Counted from the first letter of the stretch, positions 25,350 through 34,664 are shown. The stretch is 40,245 nucleotides of DNA from Alkalibacterium sp. 20 (GCF_001885615.1 NZ_LSRN01000028.1:1-40245), one strand, 5' to 3'. The notes: a model not told the origin generated them from the letters alone. Program-made: numbers and translations.

Positions 25350-27368
25350 ATGGAAGATAATAGTGCTTACCGTGAGCTGTTCTTTGAAGAAACAGATGAT
25401 AATTTAGCAATATTGAACCAAGAAGTCCTGCGTTTGGAAGAAAATCCTGAAGACAAACAAATCATCGACATCATCTTCCGGGCTGCGCATACCCTAAAAG
25501 GCATGGCTGCGACAATGGGTTATGAAACAATGGCGAAATTGACACACACGGTGGAAAATGTATTTGAGCTGGTGAAAAGCGGTCAACTGAAGATCGAATC
25601 AGATTTGATCAGTTTAATCTTTGAAAGTCTGGATACGTTGACCGAAATCGTAGAGAATTTAAGACAGGAAGATGAAGAAAAGGTCAATATCTCCTCTCTA
25701 GTCAGTCGTTTGGAAAAGGTTGCTTCGAGTGAACACTCGCTGACTGAAGAAAACGACTCAACTGCAGCAACCTCAGCAACCTTTGATTTCCCTGAACTAG
25801 AAGAAGCGGACGGGGTGGCTATTGAGTCAGCCGAAAATAGTGGCTACAAGCTTTACGCCATAGGAGTCAGAATAGAAGAGACCAGCATGATGAAAGCCGC
25901 CCGTGCATTCCTTTTGATAAGTAAACTTGAACAATTGGGTGACTTTGTTCAGATGAAACCGACTGCCGAGGCGCTGGAACGAGGCGAATTAGACGAGGCG
26001 TTTACCGTTTACTACTTGAGTAAAGAAAATAAAGAAACATTGCTCGAACACACTGAGGACTGTAGTGAGATAGAAGAGGTCTCGATTACAGCAACGAGTT
26101 ATGCTGAAGTGGCGGCATCTAGTCAATCAGTTGATCTAACAGATGGTTCTTCTGCTATAGAAGAACAGACCGCTGGAAATGAAAAGCAGACGGATAAAAA
26201 GAAACCAGTTGCTACTAAACAAACCATCCGAGTAGACTTAACGCGCTTGGATCAGTTTATGAACTTGGTGTCGGAACTGGTCATTCATAGAACCCGGTTA
26301 GAAGACATGTCAGAAAAAAATAATCTGTCAGATTTAAATGAATCACTGACACAAGTGGGACGTATCACGACAGAACTGCAAGATTTGGTCTTGCAATTAC
26401 GCATGCAGCCCTTTAATGTCGTGGTCCAGCGTTTCCCACGGATGATGCGGGACTTATGCAATGAACTGGGTAAAGATATCCAATTTGTGACTGAAGGCGA
26501 AGATACGGAACTGGACCGCACGGTTATTTCTGAAATTGGCGAGCCACTGATCCATCTACTGCGTAATGCAGTAGATCATGGGATCGAACAACCAGAAGAA
26601 CGTATGGCCAAAGGTAAACCGGCAACAGGAACCATCAAACTTTCAGCTTATCCCGAAGGAAACCGCGTGATCATTTCATTAACCGATGACGGCAAAGGGC
26701 TCGATCCGAGAGCGCTTGAAGCCAGCGCACAGAAAAAAGGTATCTCCACGGAAGGCATGACGGATGATCAGCTTAGAAACCTCATCTTCCATCCTGGATT
26801 TTCTACTGCTGAAACGGTGACAGGGATTTCTGGACGGGGGGTCGGAATGGATGCCGTGAGAGAAAAAATCATGAGCTTAAACGGTAAAATTGAAACCCTT
26901 AGTGAAGTCGATAAAGGCACTACCTTTAGGATTACACTGCCATTAACACTTTCCATTATTCAGTCGCTTTTAGTGAAAGTCGGACAGGAAACCTTTGCGA
27001 TACCTCAAGCAGTCATTGATAAAGTGAACTACTTCGAAGAAAAAGAAGGCATTTCCGTTCATCAAAAAGAAGTGTATCAGTATAAAGGTGAAACGATTCC
27101 TCTGGTGCGCGTGAACGAAGTGTTGGCTATACCAAAAAAAGCATCTGATAACCAGCATATAATTGTTGTGCTGATCGGGGATAAATATTACGGCTTGATC
27201 GTCGACGAGTTGATCCATCAAAAAGAAATTGTCATCAAAAAATTAGGCACAGAACTAAATGACCTGTCGCTATATTTAGGCGCCACTATTTTAGGTGATG
27301 GAGGCATCAGTTTGATCCTTGATGTGACGTCTATTTGTACCACGAGGAAGGTTGTCAGTTATGTCTGA
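25350..27368 (+). CDS. cheA: Chemotaxis histidine kinase CheA
   Basis: The 672-residue protein has the five standard domains. P1 carries the phosphorylated His47 in AAHTLKGMA. P2 (about 160-250) is flanked by Ser/Thr-rich linkers. P3 is the dimerisation helix pair starting near VDLTRLDQFMNLVSELV. P4 is the kinase domain with the N-box LLRNAVDHGIE, DDGKGLD and GISGRGVGMDAV. P5 is CheW-like (about 540-672). It phosphorylates CheY and CheB. AAGGAGG precedes the ATG; the end overlaps cheC by 8 bp. Confidence 0.97.
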   Translation: MEDNSAYRELFFEETDDNLAILNQEVLRLEENPEDKQIIDIIFRAAHTLKGMAATMGYETMAKLTHTVENVFELVKSGQLKIESDLISLIFESLDTLTEIVENLRQEDEEKVNISSLVSRLEKVASSEHSLTEENDSTAATSATFDFPELEEADGVAIESAENSGYKLYAIGVRIEETSMMKAARAFLLISKLEQLGDFVQMKPTAEALERGELDEAFTVYYLSKENKETLLEHTEDCSEIEEVSITATSYAEVAASSQSVDLTDGSSAIEEQTAGNEKQTDKKKPVATKQTIRVDLTRLDQFMNLVSELVIHRTRLEDMSEKNNLSDLNESLTQVGRITTELQDLVLQLRMQPFNVVVQRFPRMMRDLCNELGKDIQFVTEGEDTELDRTVISEIGEPLIHLLRNAVDHGIEQPEERMAKGKPATGTIKLSAYPEGNRVIISLTDDGKGLDPRALEASAQKKGISTEGMTDDQLRNLIFHPGFSTAETVTGISGRGVGMDAVREKIMSLNGKIETLSEVDKGTTFRITLPLTLSIIQSLLVKVGQETFAIPQAVIDKVNYFEEKEGISVHQKEVYQYKGETIPLVRVNEVLAIPKKASDNQHIIVVLIGDKYYGLIVDELIHQKEIVIKKLGTELNDLSLYLGATILGDGGISLILDVTSICTTRKVVSYV

Positions 27369-27957
27369 GGATAAGTCACTGCTGCGTTATGACGCTTTGC
27401 AGGAAGTCGTAAACATCGGAGGCGGGCATGCTGCTACAGCTTTGTCAAAAATGATTGGTAAGAAAGTAGAGATGGATGTTCCCTTGGTCCAACTACTCCC
27501 TTACGAAAAAGTGTATGAAACGATCCAGTCAGATGATACAATAGTGAAGGTTGTCTTGTCCAAGTTGATTGGCGGAGAATATGGTGTGTTCTTATTTGTG
27601 ATCGATCCGAAAGATGCGGAAGCTTTAGCACATATGGTTCTGCCTGATTATGCGGAATTGAGTGAACACCTGGTGGATTCGGCTTTGAAAGAATTAAGCA
27701 ATATCCTAGTCCAATCCTTTCTGCAGGCAGTGATGCAGTTGATCGATAAGCCTTTATTCGCTTCAGTACCCGTGATGACGATGGATATGTTCGGATCGAT
27801 TTTGTCGAGTGTCTATATGGAGCAGAGCCAGTTCAGTGAAGAAGTTTTGATTATCAAAAACAACTTTTATAGTGAGGGACACATCATTGAAGGCAGCTTG
27901 TATTTCGTACCGAAGCCAAAAGTATTGGAAGCATTATTACAAGAATTAGGAATTTAA
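27361..27957 (+). CDS. cheC: CheY-P phosphatase CheC
   Basis: The 198-residue protein dephosphorylates CheY-P and pairs with CheD in adaptation. Both ExxN active sites are intact: Glu15/Asn18 in LQEVVN and Glu111/Asn114 in LKELSN. ATG 27361 is preceded by AGGAAGG within the end of cheA and is preferred over a GTG at 27352. Confidence 0.92.
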   Translation: MSEDKSLLRYDALQEVVNIGGGHAATALSKMIGKKVEMDVPLVQLLPYEKVYETIQSDDTIVKVVLSKLIGGEYGVFLFVIDPKDAEALAHMVLPDYAELSEHLVDSALKELSNILVQSFLQAVMQLIDKPLFASVPVMTMDMFGSILSSVYMEQSQFSEEVLIIKNNFYSEGHIIEGSLYFVPKPKVLEALLQELGI

Positions 27958-27975
27958 TTAGGAGGAAAAAGAAAA

Positions 27976-28338
27976 ATGAGTAAACGTGTATTGATTGTTG
28001 ATGACGCTGCATTTATGCGCATCAAATTAAAGGATATTTTAGAAAAGAATGGGTATGAAGTTGCCGGGGAAGCTCAAAACGGGAATGAAGCCGTTGAGAA
28101 ATTCAAAGAAGTGAAACCCGATATCGTTACGATGGATATCACCATGCCCGAAAAAGATGGCGTTGAAGCACTGACAGAAATCAAAGCAATCGATAAAGAT
28201 GCTATCGTCCTGATGTGTTCAGCAATGGGCCAGCAAACAATGGTTATGGATGCTATTCGTGCTGGTGCAACTGATTTTATTGTTAAACCGTTTGATACAG
28301 AGCGTGTCATCAAAGCACTGGACAAAGCAATCCGCTAA
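27976..28338 (+). CDS. cheY: Chemotaxis response regulator CheY
   Basis: The 120-residue single receiver domain has the acidic pair Asp9/Asp10, phosphoacceptor Asp54 in VTMDITMP, Ser in MCSAMG and Lys104 in VKPFD. Phosphorylated CheY binds FliM/FliY to set motor rotation. AGGAGG is 10 nt before the ATG. Confidence 0.95.
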   Translation: MSKRVLIVDDAAFMRIKLKDILEKNGYEVAGEAQNGNEAVEKFKEVKPDIVTMDITMPEKDGVEALTEIKAIDKDAIVLMCSAMGQQTMVMDAIRAGATDFIVKPFDTERVIKALDKAIR

Positions 28339-28403
28339 AAAGAAAGATTCGAAAAATCGTCACAATATAGAGCGTACCAATATAAACCAAGGGGGAATCA
28401 AGT

Positions 28404-28823
28404 ATGCAGCTAATCGTATTTAAATTAAAAGAGCATTTTTATGGCTTTGAAACAGAGAATATAGAAGAAATCACCACTACTTTGAAAGAAACTGTCATCC
28501 CCCAAGGACCTTCTTGGACTAAAGGTTTAGTCAACTTACGCGGGCAAATCATGACGCTTATAGACCTTGAAATAGTGCTGAATGGTTCTAGCACTTCCAA
28601 AAATATATGGTACAATAATACAATCATTGTGAATAGAGAAGACAATCCTGTTGCATTTATGGTCGGAAAAGTTATCGGAGTAACGGATATCGATACGGAT
28701 CAGATTCAAATGATGAACGAAGAAATGAATATGCTTGTTTCTGGATACGTTTTTGCATACAATGAGATGGTAAGTATTATTGAACTAGAATCTATTTTAA
28801 TTGAGAAAGAGGAAGTGTCTTGA
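28404..28823 (+). CDS. Second CheW-like coupling protein
   Basis: The 139-residue protein has one CheW-like domain (IVFKLKEHFYGFETENIEEI, KGLVNLRGQIMTLIDLEIVL), divergent from the CheW at 22524. There is no receiver domain, so it is not CheV. It may be an alternative coupler or dampener. AAGGGGGAATC precedes the ATG. The stop overlaps the fliM start by 4 bp, indicating translational coupling to fliM. Confidence 0.85.
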   Translation: MQLIVFKLKEHFYGFETENIEEITTTLKETVIPQGPSWTKGLVNLRGQIMTLIDLEIVLNGSSTSKNIWYNNTIIVNREDNPVAFMVGKVIGVTDIDTDQIQMMNEEMNMLVSGYVFAYNEMVSIIELESILIEKEEVS

Positions 28824-29824
28824 GCCAACAAGTCTTAACACAACAAGAAATCGACGCGTTGTTGGTTGCCATGGATAGCGGAGAAATCGATGCGGAAGAG
28901 AAAAAACAGGAAAGTATTTCTCCGAAAGTCAAACCGTATGATTTCAGACGTCCTGTACGTTTATCCAAGGAATATCTTTCCACCATCACAATGGTGTTTG
29001 AAGATTTTTCTAAACTGGCCTCCAACTTATTGTCAACACAACTGAGAAGACCCGTTGAAGCGAAAATAGCTGCAATCGAGCAGGTATCCTTTGATGAATT
29101 TGTGCATTCTGTACCAAGTTTCACTTTGATGGGCGTGTTTCAAAGCAACCCTTTAAAGGGATTGCAAATAATGGAAATAAACCCACAGTTTAGTTTACAG
29201 ATAATCGAACTACTCTGCGGTTATACGGACATATCAACTGAAGAGGTGCTGGCAGATAAAGCGACTTTCACAGATATAGAAATGGCTATATTAGAAGACG
29301 TCATGCGCTCGCTTTTACACTCTTTTGAACTAGCCTGGAAAGACATTAAGGAAATCGATGTAATCTTAGAAGATACTGAAACCAAGCCACAATTATTGCA
29401 GACCATGTCACCAAATGAACCGGTCGTTTTAGTGACCCTTTCGGTAGTGCTGGAAAGTCAACGGACCTATATAAATTTGTGCATCCCTTACATATTCTTT
29501 GAAGATATATTAGACAAATTGAGCTTTAAAAACTGGTTCCATTCAGGGAAAGAATTTGATGCATCTGAACGTGGGCACCTGGTTTCAAGTCTTGATAAAG
29601 TACCGGTCGACGTTGAAGTGCTTTTGGGGAAATCTCAAATGAATGTGGCAGACTTCTTGGGAATGGAAGAAGGGGATATAATTCAATTGGATTATAAGAC
29701 ATCCAGGCCTTTAACGATGTATGTTGAAAATAAACCTTATTTCAAAGTAAAACCTGGCCAGATTGAAAATAAACTGGCAGTAGAAATTTTAAAATTTACG
29801 GGAGGAGAGAGTGACGATGAGTGA
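28820..29824 (+). CDS. fliM: Flagellar motor switch protein FliM
   Basis: The 334-residue protein is part of the C-ring. The N-terminal CheY-P-binding peptide LTQQEIDALL is followed by a CheC-like middle domain (YDFRRPVRLSKEYL, TLMGVFQSNPLKG) and a C-terminal SpoA/FliN-like domain. Translation starts at a TTG (28820), overlapping the preceding stop codon and served by GAGGAAG. The end overlaps fliY by 8 bp. The middle domain shows no ExxN pair, as expected. Confidence 0.95.
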   Translation: MSQQVLTQQEIDALLVAMDSGEIDAEEKKQESISPKVKPYDFRRPVRLSKEYLSTITMVFEDFSKLASNLLSTQLRRPVEAKIAAIEQVSFDEFVHSVPSFTLMGVFQSNPLKGLQIMEINPQFSLQIIELLCGYTDISTEEVLADKATFTDIEMAILEDVMRSLLHSFELAWKDIKEIDVILEDTETKPQLLQTMSPNEPVVLVTLSVVLESQRTYINLCIPYIFFEDILDKLSFKNWFHSGKEFDASERGHLVSSLDKVPVDVEVLLGKSQMNVADFLGMEEGDIIQLDYKTSRPLTMYVENKPYFKVKPGQIENKLAVEILKFTGGESDDE

Positions 29825-30896
29825 ACAGATGACGCAAGCAGAGATTGATGCGCTGCTTAATGGAACGGCTACGATGGTCAAAGAACCTGAAGCTAGCGAA
29901 GATCCATTGAGTCAGGATATCAAAGATATAATCGGAGAAGTCGGAAACATTTCCATGTCTCAGGCCGCAACTACTCTTTCCACATTATTGAATCGAAAAG
30001 TGAGTATTACGACACCTAGAGTCAAAGGTGTCACAATCAAAGAGATTATTGAAGAATACGAAACTCCTAAAGTTGTTACGACAATTGAATTTAAAGAGGG
30101 ACTAGTGGGCAAAAATATATTGATGATCGATGTTGATGATGCCATCATCATTGCAGATTTAATGATGGGAAATGATGGAACAAATTTAGAAGATAAAGAA
30201 TTTACAGAATTGGAATTAAGTGCCGTCTCAGAAGCGATGAATCAGATGATCGGTTCAGCCTCGACAGCGATGGCAACGATGTTTGATCGACGTGTCGATA
30301 TTTTACCTCCTGATGTAAGAATATGGGAATCAGCTGAAGAAGCAGAGCAAGCTATGCCTAATAGTTCGGATGTCGTTTGTACGACGTCTTTTAAAATGAG
30401 TGTGGAAGGTTTGCTTGACAGTGAAATCATGCAGATATTACCCATTGATACAGTGATTGAAATTTCTGAGATCATGCTGGGTGACAAGGCTGAAGTGTTG
30501 GATGGACGAGATAGTATTGTGGTTCAAAAGGTAAAAGAGCCTAAACCGCAAGTGCAAGCTGAAAAAGAAGCTGAGTCTGTATCTATCCAAAAACCTAAGT
30601 TTCAAGATCTTCCTCGCAACGATACAAAAGGGTCACCGCGTAACTTGGACTTGATCATGGATGTGCCGCTTGATTTTAGTGTCGTCCTTGGCAAGAGCCG
30701 CAAGACGATCAAGGACATTTTATCCTTGAGTACGGGGTCTGTCGTGGAGCTTGATAAGATGACGGATGAACCGCTTGAGATTTATGTGAATGGCAAGCTG
30801 ATTGCTGAAGGCGAAGTCGTTGTCATCAACGAGAGCTTTGGTATACGTATTACAAATATTTTGAGCAAGGAACAACGCGTGAGACATTTAAAATAG
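29817..30896 (+). CDS. fliY: Flagellar motor switch phosphatase FliY
   Basis: The 359-residue protein combines an N-terminal CheY-P-binding peptide (MTQAEIDALLNG, 5-16), a CheC-like phosphatase domain with both ExxN sites intact (Glu41/Asn44 and Glu139/Asn142), a Gln/Glu/Lys-rich linker, and a C-terminal FliN/SpoA domain (LDLIMDVPLDFSVVLGKS onward). It acts as a rotor protein and as a CheY-P phosphatase at the motor. GGGAGGAGAG supports ATG 29817. A strong terminator follows, so it is the last gene of the operon. Confidence 0.95.
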   Translation: MSEQMTQAEIDALLNGTATMVKEPEASEDPLSQDIKDIIGEVGNISMSQAATTLSTLLNRKVSITTPRVKGVTIKEIIEEYETPKVVTTIEFKEGLVGKNILMIDVDDAIIIADLMMGNDGTNLEDKEFTELELSAVSEAMNQMIGSASTAMATMFDRRVDILPPDVRIWESAEEAEQAMPNSSDVVCTTSFKMSVEGLLDSEIMQILPIDTVIEISEIMLGDKAEVLDGRDSIVVQKVKEPKPQVQAEKEAESVSIQKPKFQDLPRNDTKGSPRNLDLIMDVPLDFSVVLGKSRKTIKDILSLSTGSVVELDKMTDEPLEIYVNGKLIAEGEVVVINESFGIRITNILSKEQRVRHLK

Positions 30897-30901
30897 AATG
30901 G

Positions 30902-30935
30902 AAAAAGCAGAGAGAAATCTCTGCTTTTTATTTTG
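30902..30935 (+). terminator. Terminator of the chemotaxis operon
   Basis: A perfect 12-bp stem (30902-30913 with 30918-30929) with a GAAA loop is followed by further T-rich sequence. It is the first terminator seen after the promoter at 20170. Confidence 0.93.
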
Positions 30936-31016
30936 TTTAAAATAATAGATCAAGAGATTAAAAAAATCAAGAAACTAAGAGATTTAGGGATTTAAAGATT
31001 ATGAGATGCAAACCTT

Positions 31017-31204
31017 CGGTTTTTATTTTAATAGCCGATGCTTGCGGTGGGCGGCCTCAACTAACTCCGACGAAAGAGCTGTCGGAGTGGGTTTTCGGGC
31101 ACGCTGGTAAAGTGGTTATCATAATAACCTGTGATACATTGATTATATGAATTCTAGTTAATATCACTTTTCCCACCTGCGTCACGGCTATTGAAATAAA
31201 AACG
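31017..31204 (+). ncRNA. Candidate structured RNA of about 190 nt
   Basis: A GC-rich island lies in an AT-rich intergenic stretch. An outer helix of about 19 pairs joins 31017-31037 to 31185-31204. It is followed by GGTGGG (31046-31051) with CCCACC (31172-31177). Inside are three hairpins: CTCCGAC/GTCGGAG (31065-31071, 31081-31087), GGTTAT/ATAACC (31114-31119, 31124-31129) and GTGATA/TATCAC (31131-31136, 31162-31167). No reading frame with a ribosome-binding site is present. Size and multi-branched design are reminiscent of the raiA-motif class, but I cannot confirm that. Strand is uncertain because the fold is similar on both. The flanks 30936-31016 and 31205-31410 show no gene. Confidence 0.6.
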
Positions 31205-31410
31205 TGCTACTTAATATCTAGGTGTTTAAGCAACCATTTGGTCTTTTATACTCAGAAATCTAAAGTTACTTTTCCTGTAAATTAGATGTCATTGTGTTTT
31301 CACTCCATAAATTTAAGTGTAGTGTTCATATTTTATACTTTCAAAGGGGCTTTATTTGTTATTCAGTTTTGTTTATACTTATGCTAGTTTGTTAATCGGA
31401 TAAATAGGTC

Positions 31411-31437
31411 TTAATTATTCAGAAAGATTTCCGATAG
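31411..31437 (+). promoter_or_regulatory. Sigma-28-type promoter of flgM-flgN-flgK-flgL
   Basis: TTAA (31411-31414), a 15-bp spacer and TCCGATAG (31430-31437) match the sigma-28 consensus with one mismatch in the -35 box and two in the -10 box. It lies 73 bp before the flgM ATG. It is weaker than the mcp and hag promoters. Confidence 0.6.
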
Positions 31438-31510
31438 TAAGTGTAAGGATCATTCAATATATATAACTAGTCTATTAAACAGTAAAAATCTCTTGAGGAG
31501 AGTGCAAGTT

Positions 31511-31789
31511 ATGAAAATCAATAAATATAATAATGTTGTGTCATCAATCAGTAATGCTAAACAAGTAAATAAAGATGTGAATAAAGAAATCAGTAAATCC
31601 AGTTCTAAAGAAGCTGTTCAAGTAAATATTTCTAAAGAAGCTCAAGCATTGCTTGATGCAGATAAAGCTGCTTTTTCAGAACGCGTGGATTCGATCAAGC
31701 AAGCCATCCAAAATGGAGACTATCACGTTGATCCAGAGAAGATTTCTGAGGGATTAGTGAAGGCTTTACAAGATCAAAAGGGGCTATAA
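31511..31789 (+). CDS. flgM: Anti-sigma-28 factor FlgM
   Basis: The 92-residue protein is small, polar and Lys-rich. Its C-terminal helical part (VNISKEAQALLDADKAAFSE, IKQAIQNGDYHVDPEKISEG) matches the FlgM sigma-binding domain. It holds sigma-28 inactive until the hook is complete. GAGGAGAG precedes ATG 31511. Its presence agrees with the sigma-28 promoters seen in this window. Confidence 0.88.
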   Translation: MKINKYNNVVSSISNAKQVNKDVNKEISKSSSKEAVQVNISKEAQALLDADKAAFSERVDSIKQAIQNGDYHVDPEKISEGLVKALQDQKGL

Positions 31790-31795
31790 GAAGTA

Positions 31796-32161
31796 ATGAC
31801 TAAAACAAATCAAGTGTTAGCCGAAATGGAAAAGTTGAAAGCATTGTTATTGAGAGAAAAAGAAGTGCTGATTGCTAATCAGGGAGCCAAGTTAGGCGAA
31901 ATCATTCAAGAAAAAGAAGATATCATGTTATATTTGGCTACGTTTGATCAAGAGGACGTTGAGATGACAAAGCTCGACGTTCTTTCTCGTGAAATCAAAA
32001 ACTTACAGGAAACGAATCTCGTATTAACGGAACAATCGATACAGTTTACTGAAACGATGTTGAATTATATTAAAAAAGCTGCCAATCAGAATAAAACGTA
32101 TTCTAAAAAAGGAACGTACGACGATTCCAAGAAAAGTACGTTACTAGATCAATCACTTTAA
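31796..32161 (+). CDS. flgN: FlgN-like flagellar export chaperone
   Basis: The 121-residue, mostly helical protein lies between flgM and flgK, where flgN is found in Bacillus. The sequence (VLAEMEKLKALLLREKEVLI, a middle helix, LTEQSIQFTETMLNYI) fits the FlgN fold, which binds FlgK and FlgL for export. Identification relies partly on position. Confidence 0.75.
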   Translation: MTKTNQVLAEMEKLKALLLREKEVLIANQGAKLGEIIQEKEDIMLYLATFDQEDVEMTKLDVLSREIKNLQETNLVLTEQSIQFTETMLNYIKKAANQNKTYSKKGTYDDSKKSTLLDQSL

Positions 32162-32173
32162 GGGAGTAAACAC

Positions 32174-33643
32174 ATGACTGGATTATTCGGAACGTTAAAC
32201 ACAGCAACTAAAGGGTTAAATGCCCAGCAGACGGCTTTACAGACCATTGGACATAACGTCGCTAATGCGAATACAATAGGGTACACGCGTCAACGTGTGA
32301 CAATGCAGGCAGATCTGTCAACCAGTATTCCTGGAATTGGTCAAATCGGGACGGGTGTCCGTGTAGACGGCATCAATCGTGTTCACGATACGTATATCAC
32401 TACTCAGTTAAGAGATGCCAATTCGACAACTAAAGGACATCAAGCTTTATCTGATACTATCGGTGAACTGGAAGCTGTGTTTAATGAGCCGTCAGATACT
32501 GGGTTATCCAATCAAATATCTGAAGTCTTTAATGCCTGGACATACTTAGCATCTAACCCAGAACAAGCGTCCGCACGTACCATGCTTGTTCAAACGACAG
32601 AAACATTTACCGACACAATTCATCACATGGCGAATTCAATGGAAAAATTACATAACAACACACTGAATGAATTAGATAAAACGGCATTAGATGCCAATTC
32701 CGATTTAAAACAACTTGAAAAATTAAATGAACAAATCTGGCAGGCTTCAGTCCGCGGGTTTACACCAAATGATTTGCTTGACACGCAGGACCAGTTACTT
32801 TCAAATCTAGCAGGTAAAATCGATATCTCAGTCGAACGTGATAAGTTTAACCGTGTTTCTGTTGAAATCGGAGGACAAACGATCTTAGATAGTAATTCTA
32901 GAAAAGAACTGACTGTTGTTATGGGAAGCGTGGACGGAAAAGGAATTTTCTCTAATGGAGAAACGACCGACCTTTCGACAGAACCTGGAACAATTATTAT
33001 TGGCAATGAAATCGTTACACCTGAAAGTGGTAAAATGAAAGGCACTCAAGATGGGTTGGAAGTGATTAGTGATAGTCAAAAGGATTTAAATGACTTTGCT
33101 GGATCATTTGGTAAAGCAGTCAACGCTATTCATGGTGGCGGTGAAGATGGATTTAACTTCTTCGCGGGCGTTGATTCAGATAACCCTGCAAAAAACCTAA
33201 CTGTATCTCAAGCAATCAAAAAGAATCCGGATTTAATTATTTCTGGTAAAGATTCAAGCAATGCAGTTTCTGGAGATGGAAGCCGTGCTCAGGCGATTGC
33301 GACGCTTCAATATAAAAATCTGGCTTCTGATAACGGTGATTGGGAATACAACGAAGACAATATGAGCTTTAATAGTAGCCCAACTGGGAATACACTTTTT
33401 GGTAAATATAACAGCATGGTGACAGGTATCGGTATCGTGAAACAGCAGGAAGATAACATTCTTAAAACACAAAATGGACTGATGTCTCTTTTAACTCAAC
33501 GTCGAGAATCAATTTCTGGTGTCGATATCAATGAAGAAGTGGTCGATATGATCAAATACTCAAGTGCTTTCCAAGCAAACTCACGTGTGTTGCAAACGAT
33601 ATCTGAAATGCTTGACACACTAATCAACCGAACTGGGGTGTAA
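32174..33643 (+). CDS. flgK: Flagellar hook-associated protein 1, FlgK
   Basis: The 489-residue protein forms the hook-filament junction. The N-terminus FGTLNTATKGLNAQQTALQT and NTIGYTRQRV is the rod/hook-family signature. The C-terminus (VDINEEVVDMIKYSSAFQAN, LDTLIN) is the matching helical segment. AAGGGAG is 10 nt before the ATG. FlgL follows after 3 bp. Confidence 0.95.
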   Translation: MTGLFGTLNTATKGLNAQQTALQTIGHNVANANTIGYTRQRVTMQADLSTSIPGIGQIGTGVRVDGINRVHDTYITTQLRDANSTTKGHQALSDTIGELEAVFNEPSDTGLSNQISEVFNAWTYLASNPEQASARTMLVQTTETFTDTIHHMANSMEKLHNNTLNELDKTALDANSDLKQLEKLNEQIWQASVRGFTPNDLLDTQDQLLSNLAGKIDISVERDKFNRVSVEIGGQTILDSNSRKELTVVMGSVDGKGIFSNGETTDLSTEPGTIIIGNEIVTPESGKMKGTQDGLEVISDSQKDLNDFAGSFGKAVNAIHGGGEDGFNFFAGVDSDNPAKNLTVSQAIKKNPDLIISGKDSSNAVSGDGSRAQAIATLQYKNLASDNGDWEYNEDNMSFNSSPTGNTLFGKYNSMVTGIGIVKQQEDNILKTQNGLMSLLTQRRESISGVDINEEVVDMIKYSSAFQANSRVLQTISEMLDTLINRTGV

Positions 33644-33646
33644 TAA

Positions 33647-34561
33647 ATGAGAATTACAAATTCTTTAATGTCTCAAAACTTTCTATCCAACTTAAATAAC
33701 AATATGAACAATGTCTATAAATACCAGGAACAGTTGTCATCACTAAAACAAGTCAGCCGTCCCAGTGATGATCCATTGAAAGTTTCAAAAATCATGGATC
33801 TGAAAAATGAAATCAAACAAAACAAACAGTATAAAAATACAATCAATGATGCCATTGATTTTACGAACGTACAAGATTCTGCACTGGCCAATGCGACAAA
33901 TTCATTACAACTGATTCATACTCTAACGCAGCAGGCAGCAAACGGTACTTATAATACCCAGGATAGACAAGCAATCAAAACAGAGATCCAAAATGAAGTC
34001 GAAACAATGATGGACTCACTCAATACGAATTTTGGTGGACGTTATGTCTTTGCAGGACAAAATAGTACGACCAAACCTTTTACTGTGAATAAGGATTACG
34101 GAGCGTTCAGCCTAGAGTATAATGGGTCTAAAACAGGTAACGATAACCTTTCCAAGGAAATTGCCAGAGGTGTTAGTGTAGAATTAAAGACAGATGGATC
34201 GGGCCTATTTAATTTAAAAGATGGAACTGGAAATATTGGGGACTTGTTTAATGACATCTTCACCGCATTAGATTCTGATAATGTTGGAGACTTAGGCAAT
34301 TTACTGGGACGTATCGAATCACAAATCGATAATACTGTAAACAAAAGAACTGATATAGGTGCTATTCAGAATCGTCTCACCGCAGCGCTTAATCGCAATG
34401 ATTCTGAATACTTAAATCTTGAAACATCACTTTCAACTAACCAAGACATCGACTTAGCCGAAACCTATATGAACTACACGATGGAGATGACCGCTTATCA
34501 AGCATCTCTAAGTATGGGAACGAAAATTTTACAGACAAATATTATGGATTACGTCAGATGA
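33647..34561 (+). CDS. flgL: Flagellar hook-associated protein 3, FlgL
   Basis: The 304-residue flagellin-like junction protein links FlgK to the filament. MRITNSLMSQNFLSNLNNNM and SRPSDDPLKVSKIMDLK are typical of its N-terminus; DIDLAETYMNYTMEMTAYQA of its C-terminus. An insertion sequence begins 8 bp after the stop and its target duplication starts with the last base of the stop codon. The reading frame is intact, but its native terminator is now about 1.5 kb away, beyond the insertion. Confidence 0.95.
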   Translation: MRITNSLMSQNFLSNLNNNMNNVYKYQEQLSSLKQVSRPSDDPLKVSKIMDLKNEIKQNKQYKNTINDAIDFTNVQDSALANATNSLQLIHTLTQQAANGTYNTQDRQAIKTEIQNEVETMMDSLNTNFGGRYVFAGQNSTTKPFTVNKDYGAFSLEYNGSKTGNDNLSKEIARGVSVELKTDGSGLFNLKDGTGNIGDLFNDIFTALDSDNVGDLGNLLGRIESQIDNTVNKRTDIGAIQNRLTAALNRNDSEYLNLETSLSTNQDIDLAETYMNYTMEMTAYQASLSMGTKILQTNIMDYVR

Positions 34562-34568
34562 TTTTTTA
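34561..34568. repeat. Left 8-bp target-site duplication of the insertion sequence
   Basis: ATTTTTTA here is repeated exactly at 36097-36104, flanking the element. Its first base is the last base of the flgL stop codon. Confidence 0.92.
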
Positions 34569-34618
34569 GGTTCTACGTCAACTAACGTTGGTGAAGAATA
34601 ATAATCAATAAATTTGAG

Positions 34619-34664
34619 AGTGAATACCAAAGGGAGCCTATGCTGCCTTGGTATTCACTTTTTT
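34619..34664 (+). terminator. Terminator inside the left end of the insertion sequence
   Basis: AGTGAATACCAA (34619-34630) pairs with TTGGTATTCACT (34648-34659), followed by Ts. It overlaps the 3' end of the transposase gene and would stop transcripts entering from flgL, now serving as the operon end. Confidence 0.85.

Noticed and set aside
31401-31437. TAAA at 31401 as the -35 of the flgM promoter
   Set aside because: It is 25 bp from the -10-like TCCGATAG, too far for sigma-28. TTAA at 31411 has the correct 15-bp spacing.
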